DNA of 64,000 nt from Elephas maximus indicus (GCF_024166365.1 NC_064827.1:48822635-48886634), one strand, 5' to 3'. Shown: positions 1 to 10,784, counted from the stretch's first letter. Numbers and translations are program-made. Notes: generated by a model not told the origin, from the sequence alone.

Positions 1-194
1 GCCCTGTGTGGGGCAGGCCCTCTGGACACTGTGGTTCACAGCAGACCTTCATGTCAGAGCTATTGGGAACTGAATGCTGGCCTGTTGCCACATTAAATTG
101 CAACCATGTTTGGACCCAATGGGTGTCAAGCTCATCCTGCCAAGCTCAGCCTCCCTGTGGCTTCACTGAGAGAATCCTTGTAAGAGCCAGGTCA

Positions 195-362
195 AGATGG
201 ACGGGGATTCTCGCTCTGCCACTGTATGATCTCAAATGACTTATTTGACTTCTGCGAGCCTCAGTCTCTAATTCATTGAGTTTTAGTGAGAACAATAAGG
301 AAACTATATTTTCAATGCATGTAGCATAGTACCTGGCACACAGCAGCCACTCAACAAACATT
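195..362 (+). repeat. MIR SINE fragment
   Basis: Reads in MIR order: a gctctgccactg core, a degraded gagcctcagtct segment, then acctggcacacagcagccac and caacaaacattg at the 3' end. Old and diverged, with no coding potential. Confidence 0.6.
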
Positions 363-760
363 GGTTTCCTCGCTCCCAGCCCTCAGGCCCAGAGTCTCTT
401 GGCCCTAAGAATTTCTTCTATTACCCGCTCATAAATGTTTTCACAGGTCCATGATTTGATATTTCATTCTTGACTTTTGGCAAGGGTTCCAGGTACAATT
501 CTCTCCTGTTTTCCCTGAATGGATTCCCATCTCTTTTCCATCATTATTTTAGCCACTCTGTTTGCCAGTAGGTATTTTGACTTATTAAGCCACCGCAAAT
601 TCTGTTTGGAGTAGGCGAGGCAGGGTATAATTACAGCGAAGGTGCATCAGGCTCATTTAACTCACGAGCTTAGTTTAAAACATCACTCCTCCTATAAGAA
701 GTAATACTACCATTTTTAATCCTCCTGACTAGCAAATCAATTAATATGTATTAAGATCAA
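363..760. other. intergenic, no gene seen
   Basis: AT-rich single-copy-looking sequence. I see no exon-like open frame with splice sites and no repeat family I can name. Confidence 0.5.
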
Positions 761-761
761 C

Positions 762-1126
762 ACCGCCATCTCGACAGGTCAGAGCATTGTGCTCAATGGA
801 AGCCCAGCTTCCACAGGGATCACTCCGGGTACACAACATTCCAGGGGCTGGGCAGCCAGGAATTCCTGTCAATCAGGCATTTATTCACGGAACAAACATT
901 TCCCTAAAGAGCTTCCAGCAGCTGACCAAACTCATGGCCCTGCCCCGGTTTGGCCTCAGGTGGTGAGATGCCCGTTAGTCTTAGAGACCTGACAGCGTGA
1001 GGTGCGCATTCACACAGGAAATGTATGTGTGAGTATTGTGTATATATGTGTGTGGGGTCTAGGTTTGTATTAGCCTTTCTCTATATGCAGAGTCTCCAGA
1101 TAAAATACAGGAAGCCCAGTTGAATT
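762..1126 (+). repeat. local duplication, copy 1
   Basis: Direct repeat of 3145-3511. The two copies differ at about two dozen positions over some 350 bp (roughly 93% identity by eye) plus one 2-bp TA indel in a TATATG stretch. The match starts near the CCRTCYCGACAGG motif. It ends just after the first bases of a foldback element that is complete only at the second copy. The repeated unit is not a family I recognise and holds no convincing exon. Confidence 0.85.
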
Positions 1127-1500
1127 AGTCTGGATAGGCTGGGTTTTGCTGCAGTAATAAACCACCCCTAAAATCTGAATGGCTTAAGATAGCAAAGAGT
1201 CATTTCTTGCTCATGCTACACATCCACTATAGAATGCTGGGGTCTCTGCTCCACATTGGTCTCTCTGAGATACCCAGGCTCCAACATCTGGAATACTGTT
1301 GGTCACTGCAGCAGGAGACAGAGAAGATAAAGAATTGCTTAGCTGCACTTTAATGCTTCTGCCCAGTAGTCACGCACGTCACATTTCATTGACCAAAGCA
1401 AGTCACATGGCCATGTCTAAGGAACTAGGCACGTGCAATCCTACTGTGTGCATAGGTGGAAGATAACCAGAAACACTGATGAACAGCACTGATATTGACC
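1127..1500 (-). repeat. old LTR-like interspersed repeat, unassigned
   Basis: Contains a gctgcagtaataaaccac ... gaatggcttaagatagc arrangement, and later a tcacatttcattgacc ... aagtcacatggcc segment. These are familiar from old mammalian LTR-like repeats read in antisense. I cannot name the family and the boundaries are approximate. Confidence 0.4.
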
Positions 1501-1507
1501 ATACAGA

Positions 1508-1711
1508 AAAAACCTGTTGCCATCGGGTCAGTTCCGACTCATGGTGACTCCTGTGTTACAGAGTAGAACTGAGCTCTATGGGGTTTTCTTGGCCGTAATC
1601 TTTACAGAAGCAGATCACCAGACCTTTCTTTCATGATGCCGCTGGACAAGTTTGAACTGTCAAATTTTTGGTTAATAGCTGAGAGCAAACCATTTGCACC
1701 AACCAGGGGGA
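1508..1711 (-). repeat. AfroSINE
   Basis: Antisense copy. The 3' end comes first (cctgttgccatcgggtcag, ccgactcatggtgactcc), then aatctttacagaagcagatc, and finally the tRNA-like head ending in caccaaccaggggga. Flanks TGACCATACAGAA and TGACCACATAGAA look like a worn target-site duplication. Diverged, so an older insertion. Confidence 0.8.
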
Positions 1712-2080
1712 CTTGCTGACCACATAGAAGCTTAATATTTTAAAAAGAATGGAGGAAACCCTGCAGGCAAACAGAAACTCAGAAATTTTCCACCCCTGTC
1801 ATTCACCACTAGGGATTTGCTAATCATTTTAAAAGCAGAATCTATCTAGACGTTTGCATAGAGAAGTTCTTTTTGTCTGCCCCTTTAAGTCTATCTAGTG
1901 GTCCTCAATGTCCAGTGTGATAAGAACTATTGTTTGGCATTGCACAACATGTTATACACAATCGTGAAGGATTTTCAAAGTGTTTTGAACATACACACTT
2001 TTCCTCTTATGTGCTGAATTTAGAACCTCACTCGCCTCGAATGTGGCCCTACAGTATTTAATTAATACTAATGTCTGACT
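1712..2080. other. intergenic, no gene seen
   Basis: AT-rich sequence without a recognisable gene or named repeat. Confidence 0.45.
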
Positions 2081-2085
2081 TGGGG

Positions 2086-2420
2086 GCAGTGATGGTTCAG
2101 TGGTAGAATTCTTGCCTCCCAAGTGGGAGACCCAGGTTGGATTCCCGGCCAATGCACATCGTGTGCAGCCACCACCTGTCTGTCTGTAGGGGCTTGCGTG
2201 TTGCTATGATGCTGAACAGATTTCTGTGGCGCCTCCAGACTAAGGCAGACTAGGAAGAACGGCCTGGTTATCTACTTCCGAAAACCCTATGGATCACAGT
2301 GGTCTGATCCACAACAGATGATGGGGATGGTGCAGGACCAGGCAGGGTTTTGTTCAGGCTGTATATGGGATCGCCGTAAGTCGGGGGCTGATTCAAAGGC
2401 AGCTAACAACAATAAAAAAA
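2086..2420 (+). repeat. tRNA-Gly-headed composite SINE with RTE-like tail
   Basis: Positions 2086-2156 resemble a tRNA-Gly: ggttcagtggtagaatt box A region, an anticodon loop ctcccaa giving CCC, and box B-like ggttggattccc followed by ggccaatgca. The next part (ttgctatgatgctg, gatctacttccgaaaaccc-like) is shared with the element at 25305-25758. The end (gatggtgcaggaccaggcag, then cagctaacaacaataaa) matches the 3' end of the RTE LINE at 18757-19812. The head keeps its Pol III boxes but carries many changes, so it is a SINE head and not a tRNA gene. The exact family name is unknown to me. Confidence 0.75.
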
Positions 2421-2559
2421 GAAAAAACAACAATGCCTGATTTTAATTGTCCCAGCATTTTACCACCTTCTCCTCATCTGTGCTTCATTTATAACCTCAG
2501 TGGCCACGCCATCTCTGAATGTGATTGCACTGAACATTTGTTTGATTTTGTGTATGTAC

Positions 2560-2830
2560 TAATAAGTATTAATACAATGATTATTGACAGTAGTAGTTTA
2601 TGAAAACTTTTATCCTTAACTCTAGAAAGGCTTTCATATACATGATCTCATTTAGTAGTTCTCATCATATCCTTAAAGAGTTGGTTTATTAGCAGAACAT
2701 TTCCGTTATGCTGATGAGCTAATGTAGGCTCAGAGAGGCTAAGTGACTCGCCCAGGGACACACAGTACAAATGTGTTGAAGTCGGGCTTTTAAACCTAGT
2801 TGTCTGGCTTCAAATTCTGTTTTTCCCATT
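2560..2830 (-). repeat. MIR SINE
   Basis: Antisense MIR: catgatctcatttagtag, then ggctcagagaggctaagtg, cgcccagggacacacag and a gtcgggcttttaaacc core. The order matches the reverse complement of MIR. Confidence 0.65.
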
Positions 2831-2901
2831 CTCCCAGGCTGTCTTGCGATTTGGACAATGAGATCCTATTTGGAAGATGAATTTATAGGTACTGAACTCT
2901 G

Positions 2902-3070
2902 TTAGGAGCCCTGATGGTGCAGTGGTTAAGTGTTTGGCTGCTAACCGAAAGGTCAGCAGTTCAAGTCCACCAGCTGCTACTTGGAAACCCTATGGGGCAG
3001 TTCTATTCTGACTTAAAGTGTCTCTGTGAGTCAGAATCCACTCGATGACAATGGGTCTTGTTTTTTGGTT
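2902..3070 (+). repeat. AfroSINE with 9-bp target-site duplication
   Basis: Starts ggagccctgatggtgcagtgg, with box B-like ggtcagcagttcaagtcc, lacks the central agaaagatgtggcag part, and ends gagtcagaatccactcgatg then TTTTTTGG. TGAACTCTG occurs directly before (2893-2901) and after it (3071-3079), a 9-bp target-site duplication. Confidence 0.9.
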
Positions 3071-3144
3071 TGAACTCTGCTCTGGAAGTCTGTGGAAAGC
3101 ACGAGAGGGAAAGAGAGTCTCAGGTCCCACAGGCCCCTCACCCC

Positions 3145-3511
3145 ACTGCCGTCCCGACAGGTCAGAGCATTGTGCTCAATGGAAGCCCAGCTTCCACAGG
3201 GATCACTCTGGGTACACAACGCTTCAGGGGCTGGGCAGCCAGGAATTACTGTCAATCAGGCATTTATTCATGGAACAAACATTTCCCTGAAGAGCTCCCA
3301 GCAACTGACCAAAGTCACAGCCCTGCCCCGGTTTGGCCTCAGGTGGTGAGATGCCCATTAGTCTTGGAGACCTGACAGCGTGAGGTGCACATTCACACAG
3401 GAAATGTACGTGTGAGCATTGTGTATATATATGTGTGTGGGGTCTAGGTTTGTATTAGACCTTCTCTATATGTAGAGTCTCCAGATAAAGTACAGGACGC
3501 CCAGTTCAATT
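3145..3511 (+). repeat. local duplication, copy 2
   Basis: Second copy of the 762-1126 segment, offset by about 2.38 kb. The duplication ends in the left arm of the foldback element at 3477-3650. A SINE (2902-3070) lies in the interval between the two copies. Confidence 0.85.
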
Positions 3512-3650
3512 TGAAGTCCAGATGAACAATGAATAGTTTTAGTATAACTATATCCCATACAATATTTGGGACCTACTTATACTAAAAATTTTGTATTTAT
3601 CTGAAATTTGAATTTAGCTGTGTTTTTATTTGCTAAATCTGTCAACCCTG
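3477..3650. repeat. foldback (palindromic) interspersed repeat
   Basis: The left arm (ccagataaagtacaggac, aatagttttagtata) is mirrored by the right arm (tatactaaaaattttg, then tttgctaaatctg). The centre lies near 3565. An old non-autonomous repeat of DNA-transposon or related type is likely; family not named. Confidence 0.6.
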
Positions 3651-4194
3651 TCCGTATGCATGTGTGGCAATAGAAGTGGGCTAGCTTATTACGTCTCTGG
3701 GTGTACCTGAGGGGATGTGTGTTTGTACCTGTATGTGTCTCTGTGTGTGTATGGGGGTCTGTGTGCATGTGCTTCCAATAAGGAGTCAGCCGGTGATTGG
3801 GAACCAATGGCTCCATCACACTCTGCTCATCTCCTGCCAGACCAGCCCTGCTGGAGCAAGAGAGAAGGTCAATATGGGCCTTTAATGGCAGGCCAGGGAA
3901 CTTGGATCCTGAGGACAATGAGGGGCCATGGAAGGCTCTCAGTTGAGGAGGGGGCTTATTTCGATGTGTGGTAGAGAAGGCCCTCTGGTTGCATTGCAGA
4001 GAAAGACTTGGAGAGGGCAATACTGGGGCAGGCTGAAGAGGCTGCACAGCTACCCTGGTGAGCAAGGGTAAGGGTCTGAGCTCAGGTTTTAGTAGTGGAG
4101 TTGGAGGGAAATGGCCACATAGCATGAAGTGTTCAACGTTAACATGGGGCGAGGGAGGGAGAGCTGAAGATAGCGCTCAGGTCTCTGGGCTGAT
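3651..4194. other. intergenic, no gene seen
   Basis: Includes a short TG-rich stretch (3710-3770). The longest open frames in it are chance frames with no motif or splice structure. Confidence 0.5.
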
Positions 4195-4325
4195 GTAACC
4201 CTGATGGACTATGAGTTCCTTGAGGGCTCATCTTGCTTCCTGCCTCATTCTCAGTGTCAGGAACAGTGCCTGGCATGTAGTAGATGCTCTGCGGGTATTT
4301 ATGGCATGCATGCATGAACAAGAGA
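4195..4325 (+). repeat. L2 LINE 3' end
   Basis: Typical L2 tail: gagttccttgagggctc, then acagtgcctggcatgtagta and a decayed tatttatggcatgcatgcatgaa. Confidence 0.6.
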
Positions 4326-4737
4326 AATGGGGAACACAGGAGAATGAAGGAGAGCCCTAGGAGGGAGGCTGACCTGAGTTATTTGGGGTGGCAGTTGGTC
4401 TTTCTGGGGAGATGTCCAGCAGGCAGTTGGCCATCTGGCCAGGTCAGGAGAGAGGTTCAGGCTGGAGAGACAGATTTTAGGGGTGTGAGTGGGTAGAAAG
4501 GGTGAACACCCCAGGAGGGATAAGATCATGACAGGACACAGTGAAGGCAGTGGGCGAGGAAGGAAGTGTGGGGGCAGCAGCATTTAAGGGGCTAGAAGGA
4601 AGTGTCTGAGAGGGTCAAGGGTCCCTCCCTCACAGGACTTCTGGGGGCTAAGTGAGTTGTCCACTGGCTCGAGGGTTTCAAGAGGGCAGGCAGGGAGAAT
4701 CTCCAGACATTTAACTTGCACTGGCCAATTGTGACTG
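4326..4737. other. intergenic, no gene seen
   Basis: Purine-rich (AGG/GGA) sequence; nothing recognisable. Confidence 0.45.
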
Positions 4738-4918
4738 GAGTGCCGGGGTGGTGCAAAAGGTCAATGCTCTTGGCTGCTAACTGCAAAGTTAGAGGTTCTA
4801 GTCCACCGAGGGGTACCTCAAAAGAAAGCCCCGGTGATCTACTTCTGAAAAATCAGCTATTGAAAACCCTGTGGAGCACAGTTCTAGTCTGACACACAAT
4901 GACAGCTAGTTTGGCTTT
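4738..4918 (+). repeat. AfroSINE, older subfamily
   Basis: Begins gtgccggggtggtgcaaaag. It has the head but the middle reads ggtgatctacttctgaaaaa ... cagctattgaaaaccctg, unlike the gtggcagtctgcttcc middle of the main subfamily. Ends in acaatgacagctagtttgg. Same subfamily as 42388-42582 and 46443-46622. Confidence 0.75.
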
Positions 4919-5249
4919 TGCTTCGACCAACAGGAACAGACTAGGCCATGGTCTGGAGCTGGATCAATTCTTAAGCAGGGAAGGGAGGAAGGGTGGAATT
5001 GAAAGAGGGGCTGGGGCAGCTGGGCTGGGCAGGGGCACTTAGGAGACTCGGGGCAGCTGCCAGCTAGAACAGAAATGTGTAAGTATATTAACAAGTGGAA
5101 CAGGTGCATAGGGACATCCTGGCTGTGTGTCAGCCCTGGGGACTGACAGTGTCTATGTCATTCCTGGCTATAGCCTCACATCTACCACAGCACCCAGCAC
5201 TGAGTAAACTACAGTCCGTGTCAAGTCCAAGCACAATTCTCAGCATGTA

Positions 5250-5411
5250 AACCCAAAAACCACTGCCATCGAGTTGATTCTGACCCATAGTGACCCTATA
5301 GGACAGAGTAGAACTGCCTCATAGAGTTTCCAAGGAGCGCCTGGTGGATTTGAACTGCTGACCTCTTGGTTAGCAGCTGTAGCACTTAACCACTATACCA
5401 CCAGGGTTTCC
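5250..5411 (-). repeat. AfroSINE
   Basis: Antisense copy: cactgccatcgagttgattc, gaccctataggacagagtag, gagtttccaaggagcgcctg, ending ccaccagggtttcc. It lacks the central part. GCATGTA occurs on both sides (5243-5249 and 5417-5423) as a possible short target-site duplication. It interrupts an L2/MIR-like tail that resumes after it (gcatgtagtaggtgcgtaat). Confidence 0.85.
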
Positions 5412-5423
5412 ACTTGGCATGTA

Positions 5424-6194
5424 GTAGGTGCGTAATAAACGTGTACCCCAAACTTCTTTTCAGGGAATAAGGACACCTTCACAGTCCCAAAGAATTTCCT
5501 CTCCTGAGCAGTTTGTTTTATTTTTAGGAGTCAAAATTCCTTTTACTTGAGGAGGCCTGCCTTGTCTGGCATAGAATTCCTGGGAATTTCAAAGGCGCTG
5601 GGCCAGCAAGCTTGCTGAGGAGCATGGGAGAGTCAGAGCCCAAATGAACAATGGCGCTATCTCAGGGACGGCTCCAGTCAAGGTCACCCTTCTCATAGCC
5701 TCCCCTTCCTTCTGACAGAGCCTTGTCATCTGCCGGGAACCTGGGCTTCTCCTGGGCCTGGCACACGGTATGTGATGTGTCACTGTCTGCAGTGATTATT
5801 TTTCTTATTACTCTCCCTGAGCCTGATGTTTCCTCAAATTGAATCATTCCTGTGGCTCTCAAGTTTATTTTATTTTATTTTATCCAGGTCTCAGGCTGTC
5901 ACCTCAGTGGCTTTGGATTCTCAAAGCAGGGTTGTCTTGCAAAGACTAATTCCAACACAATCTCTTTCCGGTGATTTTTAAACACTCACACCACAGAGGA
6001 AGGTAGGCTTCCTTTAAGAGCTCACTTAGTTCAGATAAATATTTGGCCTTATAGATATACAAACAGTCCTAAAATGTACCTTTTTTTTTTTGGTGTAGGG
6101 TCTCAATGTAGGTTTTCAGGGCTCAATGCATAAACAAATACTCTCATTGATTTGTTCACCTAACGGTTCCATTAGAACAAAAATAAGGGTAGCG
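5424..6194. other. intergenic, no gene seen
   Basis: Contains a short (TTTTA)n run near 5865-5882 and a T-tract at 6080-6091. No gene or nameable repeat. Confidence 0.45.
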
Positions 6195-6295
6195 CTTTTG
6201 CCTGTTTTGGTCGCTGTCAAATACCCTGTGGCTAGAACAGTGCTTGGCACATCATAGGTGTTCAATACTTGTTGAATGAATGAACGAGTATTTTC
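6195..6295 (+). repeat. L2 LINE 3' end
   Basis: agaacagtgcttggcacatc, then caatacttgttgaatgaatg: the usual end of L2. Confidence 0.6.
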
Positions 6296-6728
6296 TCTAG
6301 GCCAGGGCGCCTTGCACCAGGGAGCCAAAGCTCTTGGACTCAATCCTTGCAATCAAAGAGCTTGTGGTCTTGTAGAAGAACTTCCCTGCCCCACATCTAC
6401 CTGAGATACAAAGTAGATCAACACAGTTGCTCATGAGACCTGTAAGCATCCTGCAGTGTTCACAGGAGCCTGGCAGAAGGCGGGACACCTTCTGTTGGAA
6501 TACCAGAGAAGGCTTCCCAGAAGTGGCATTTGAATTGAGTTTGGTTTCAACATGAGGAGCTAGGAGGAAAGGAAACAGCAGAGCCTGAGCTAAGGTCCAA
6601 AGGTGGGATACCTTGGTTTAGCAGAGGGAGTTCCCATAAGCCAGTTGAGTTGTGTGGGTCACTGGAATGTAAGCTTCAGGAGGGCAGGGGCTGTATCTGT
6701 CGTGTCCATCATTATATGGCACAGTGTC
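6296..6728. other. intergenic, no gene seen
   Basis: No recognised content except a possible L2-like tail around 6655-6725 (taagcttcaggagggcaggg). Confidence 0.4.
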
Positions 6729-7161
6729 TGTTAGGGATTGAATTTTGTCCTCCTGAAACATATATTGAGGTCTTAGCCCATGTATCTGCGAATGTGACCC
6801 TGTTTGGAAACAGGGTATTTGAAAATGTTTTCAGGTTAACGTGAGGTCCTATTGGAGTAGGCTGGGACCTCATCCTATACTATTGGAGACCTTATAAAAG
6901 AAAGAAAAGACGCAGAGACAGAGAAACAGAGGAAGGAGGCCACGTGGGGCTGCAGCTGCAAGGCAAGGAATGCCTAGAGCTACCAGAAGCAGGAAGAGAG
7001 GCACAGAACAGATTCTCTCCCAAAGCCTCAGAAAGAATCAACATGGCCGACACCCTGATCTCAAACTCCCAGCCTCCAGAGCTGTTAGATGATAAATTTC
7101 TGTTCTTACAAGCCACCCACATGGTGGTATTTTGTTACAGTAGCTCTGGAAAACCAATATA
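6729..7161 (+). mobile_element. MLT1-type MaLR LTR (solo)
   Basis: Runs from TGTTAGGGATTGAATTTTGT to GGAAAACCAATATA. MLT1 landmarks appear in order: aatgtgaccctgtttgg, a tataaaag region near 6893, cagcctccagagctgttaga, gataaatttctgttctt and gccacccacatggtgg. No internal provirus flanks it, so it is a solo LTR. Confidence 0.75.
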
Positions 7162-7611
7162 TTCTGGCACACAATAGCCTCTCCAATTGTGGATTGAGGG
7201 GATGAATAAATGAAATGAGAAAGGAAAGAAAAGATAGAGCCTACAAATGTTTTTGGAGGTTTGTTTAACAACTACAATGCATTTCATGGTCTCCTTTCAA
7301 TCTGGAACTGTAGATACTCATGCCTGAAAGGGACCGTAGAGTTCAACCTCTGTCGCTTCTGCAACACCCCACTGAGTGATCATCTGGCTTGGGCTGGGAG
7401 GTTCCTCAGGATGGGTGCTCATGCCCTTCCATGCAGCTGGTTCCTTTTTTATACAGGTGTGACTGTTAGACTAGTAGTCATCCTTGTGCTGACCACGTAG
7501 AAGCAGACGGGTGGCAGAGAAAGAGCCCTAAACTTGAAGTCAGAAGACCCTGGCTTGGCTCCTGGTCCTGCTACTGACCTGCTGTGTATTCGCCAGGCAA
7601 GAGTCAGTGTA

Positions 7612-7770
7612 GCCAGTGATTGAAGGTATGGGCTCTGAAATCAGACAGAACTAAATTTACTTGACATCTCTGAGAATGAATTTTCTCATCTGTAAAAGGG
7701 GGAGAGTAATAGTACCTACTTCATGGGATTCTTGTGAGGATTAAATAGTATAATGCATGTGTAGTTCTTA
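7612..7770 (+). repeat. MIR SINE
   Basis: ggtatgggctctgaaatcag, ttctcatctgtaaaaggggg, gtacctacttcatggg and gtgaggattaaatag in MIR order. Confidence 0.65.
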
Positions 7771-8497
7771 CTACCTTGCTTAGTGAACTGGCTCTCAGTT
7801 TCTCCCTCTGTATGATGGGAATAAGAATCCCTGCCTTGGATGTCTCTGGAGATTGATGTGAGAAGCCAGAGGGAGAACGGGTGTGAATGCATCCACAGAG
7901 GTGAGGGCTTCTGTGATCATTTCCATCAGAGGTGGCATTAGGAAGACCTCACTAGTATGGCTATTCCCATCATACCCAGCCCCTGAGCTTTCTCTCTGCC
8001 CCTCGTGGGTAGGTTTCTGCGTCTTGACCTCCTGTATCTTTCCTCTAAGATTATATTTAGAATGGTCTTGCAAAGAAAGGAAAGGGGAAATGAAGAAAAG
8101 GAAACAGGCAAAATCCTCTCTTTCAGCAGTTCCTTGGGGACCTCAAGACTCAGACACTCTGACCCCCTTTTCAAAGGGGGCTCGCCCAGTCTTTGAAATA
8201 CCATTTCCTTCCCTCCTGGCCTTTTCAGATCAGAGAGGCGGGAGGCAGTGTGGAGACTTGGTTCCAAGATGCACTAAACCAGAGGCTGCAGCTTTCCTCT
8301 GATGTGTGGCTGTTCTTTGGGGGCCTGGCCCTGGGACATAGGACACAGGACGTGGCAGCTCCTCCTGAGGTCTACCTTGGCTCACCGCAGGTCCAGCTGC
8401 TGCTGACCACACCGCTGTCTTTTAAGAGGCTTGGCTGACCCTCAGCACAGCTGAGACATTGCAGAGCTAGAAGAAGCTTTGACAACCTTGAGACCGG
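7771..8497. other. intergenic, no gene seen
   Basis: Moderately GC-rich unique-looking sequence. Overlapping open frames of 60-139 codons occur in several frames on both strands, which argues for chance and not for an exon. Confidence 0.45.
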
Positions 8498-8600
8498 TGG
8501 TTCCCAAGCTGGGGTTCCTGGACTCTGGAGGTTCTCGAACTATTTCCAGGACTTTCAAAAGCCTAAATGTGAGGCCTCGCAGGCTCTCTCAAACCCCAAA
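8498..8600. repeat. hAT-like (MER5/Charlie-type) fragment, tentative
   Basis: Starts gaccggtggttcccaagctg and continues ggttcctggactctggagg, similar in layout to the ends of hAT-Charlie repeats. Weak, short match by eye. Confidence 0.35.
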
Positions 8601-8721
8601 AGCTCACAAATCCTTGCAGCTGCCACTGCTTACGGCCCTTCCCCAGAGCTGGTCAATGAAGCAGGTGTCTCTGCTTTTCCCTGAAATCGATTCAGGGTGG
8701 TCCTTCTGTACCCTACTGTTG

Positions 8722-8945
8722 CTGGTGATGATAATAACAGCTTCCCATTGCATTTATCATTTGCCAGGAGCTGTGTTAAACCGTCTACACAGATCATCTT
8801 ACTTAATCTCCAACCCTGGAAGGTGGGTACTTTTATGATCCTTATTTTGCAGATGAGGAAACTGAGGGCCAAAGGAGTAAAGCAACTTGCCCATAGCCAC
8901 ACATCCAGCCAGGAATCAAATCCAGGCCGTCTGATTCCTCAGCTC
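8722..8945 (-). repeat. MIR SINE
   Basis: Clear antisense MIR: tgccaggagctgtgttaaac, gatgaggaaactgaggg, caacttgcccatagccacac, caaatccaggccgtctg. Confidence 0.75.
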
Positions 8946-9084
8946 CAACCATCAACCATGAGGAAACAGTCTCCTGAAAGTCATTATTCAGGGAAGGGTA
9001 TTTGGTAGGGAAGATTTTGGGATCCAAGTAGCGTAGGAGGAGTAATAGAGGGGTGGTGGAAGAGTGGAGAACCAGCACCTGGTT

Positions 9085-9175
9085 TTGTAGAACTAAGGCT
9101 CAGAGAAGCAAGGGTCTTGCCCAGGGTCAGCTTGTGAACTGGTAGCTGAAGCAAGAACTTGTTTCACTTCAAGGA
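9085..9175 (-). repeat. MIR fragment
   Basis: aaggctcagagaagcaaggg, then cttgcccagggtcagc: antisense MIR core only. Confidence 0.5.
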
Positions 9176-9489
9176 CTCCTTGGGCCTGAGTCCAGAGGGC
9201 CTTTGGCTGGCCATGAAGGAGGGCAGCAGTGGGTCGCCCCAAGATGATGGCATGTGTCTGTGGGCCTGCTTGGCAGGGTCTCTGACCTACCCCTGCCCCT
9301 GCAGGCTGCTCCCTTGCTAGGGTCAGACCACACATCCTAAGTTTCCACCAGTCCCCAACTCCCTCCCACCAGCTGCACACTGCCTTGGCCTTGCCAGACC
9401 ACAGAGCCAGTCAGTGCTGGTGAGGGCCCGCAGTATTCCTTCAGCAAACTCTTCCTTTACCACCTCTGTGACTACCAACCCCGTATGTG

Positions 9490-9690
9490 TGCATGCCCTA
9501 TACAGTTTGCCAAGTGCTTCCACATCTATTATTTCATTTGAGACCCAAGGCTGCTCTGGGAGGAGGCAATGCAGGGCCCATACTCCACTTTACAGAGGAG
9601 GGAAAGGAAATTCTGAGAGGTGAGGCCCCTTGTTCAAGGCGACACAGTCAGTTAGAAAGTGGTGAAGCCAGAGGCTGGAGCTAATTCGGC
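9490..9690 (-). repeat. MIR SINE
   Basis: ccaagtgcttccacatctat, tatttcatttgag, ttacagaggagggaaagg, cgacacagtcagttagaaag in antisense MIR order. Confidence 0.6.
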
Positions 9691-9847
9691 CTGTCCCACC
9701 TCATCACACAGCTTCTCCTCTTTTGGAAATGAGGAATTTCAGGGAGCCGTGATGTGTCAAGTGCTAAGCTGCATCCTGCAAAGGACTTTAAATATAACTA
9801 ACAGCATCATCATCAACCACATCTTTCTTCTTGCAGTGAACAAATAA

Positions 9848-10056
9848 AAAACAAAAACCAACTAACATGGAGTCAATTCCGACTCCCAGTGACCCCATGG
9901 GTATCAGAGTAGAACTTCACTCCAAGGTTTTCAAGACTGTGACCTTTTTGAAGCAGATGGCCAGGCTTTTCTCCCAAGGTTCCTCTGGATGGGTTCACAC
10001 CGCCAACCTTTCTGTCAGTAACTGAGCTTTTAACCATTTGTGCCGCCCGGGAATTC
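9848..10056 (-). repeat. AfroSINE
   Basis: Antisense: ggagtcaattccgactccc, then agtgaccccatgggtatcag, aagcagatggccaggc and a head ending gtgccgcccgggaattc. About full length for the longer subfamily; diverged. Confidence 0.75.
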
Positions 10057-10427
10057 CTAGTTGACAAAATGCAGGTACCAAAATTAGAACCATTAAACTT
10101 GCATCCACTGAGATAGTGGGCCTGTACTCTAGAACTTAGGACGCGAGGGACATCAGACACAGATGTTCAAGCCAGAACATCATGGTCCAGCTCTATCATT
10201 TCCTCATGAGGATGCTGGAAAGAACCTTCTCCATCTGGGTCTCAGTGTCTCATGTGTACAACGAAGATGATGACAATACCTACCTTGCTGGTTATGGAAA
10301 CTAATAGGGCCATAGTATACAAATTTCCTCGTAAAATTTTAACAACTGCTATACAACTATTATACACAAGAATGATGCCTCACAAATAGCTAAGGCAAGG
10401 GAAATTCACATGCATAAGCTAAATGAT

Positions 10428-10610
10428 TCTAAGTACTTCCTCAGTAATTTACGTAGATCATTTCATTATTTCAAACTAGAGTCTGGTGAAGCTGGTACCA
10501 TTGTCATCTCTATTTTATAGAGGAGGAGACTGATATCCTGATATTTTAAGTAATAGGTAGAAAACGACAGAAGCAGGCTATGAAATTTGGGTCATTCAGA
10601 ACCAGCAATT
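10428..10610 (-). repeat. MIR SINE, diverged
   Basis: tcatttcattatttcaaac, tctattttatagaggagg, agaagcaggctatgaaatt: MIR antisense with strong decay. Confidence 0.5.
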
Positions 10611-10618
10611 AGGCTCTT

Positions 10619-10768
10619 GAGGAGCCCTGGTGATGCAATGGTTAAGCTCCTGGTGGCTAACCAGTCAGAATTTAGAACCCTCCAGCGGCTCCTGGAAAAG
10701 ACCTGGCGATCTGCACCAGCGAAGATTACAGCCTAGGAAACCCGATGGGGCAGCTCAACAGCAAAGAA
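10619..10768 (+). repeat. AfroSINE, 3'-truncated or decayed
   Basis: ggagccctggtgatgcaatg, gttaagctcctggtggctaa, then gcgaagattacagcctagga, ending soon after cccgatggggcagctcaa. Flanks AGGCTCTT and AAGCTCTT may be a worn duplication of the target. Confidence 0.75.
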
Positions 10769-10784
10769 CACAGTTAAGCTCTTT

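Noticed and set aside
2086-2156. Possible functional tRNA-Gly gene
   Set aside because: Several stem mismatches, and the sequence runs without break into SINE body shared with other elements; no Pol III terminator follows the tRNA-like part.
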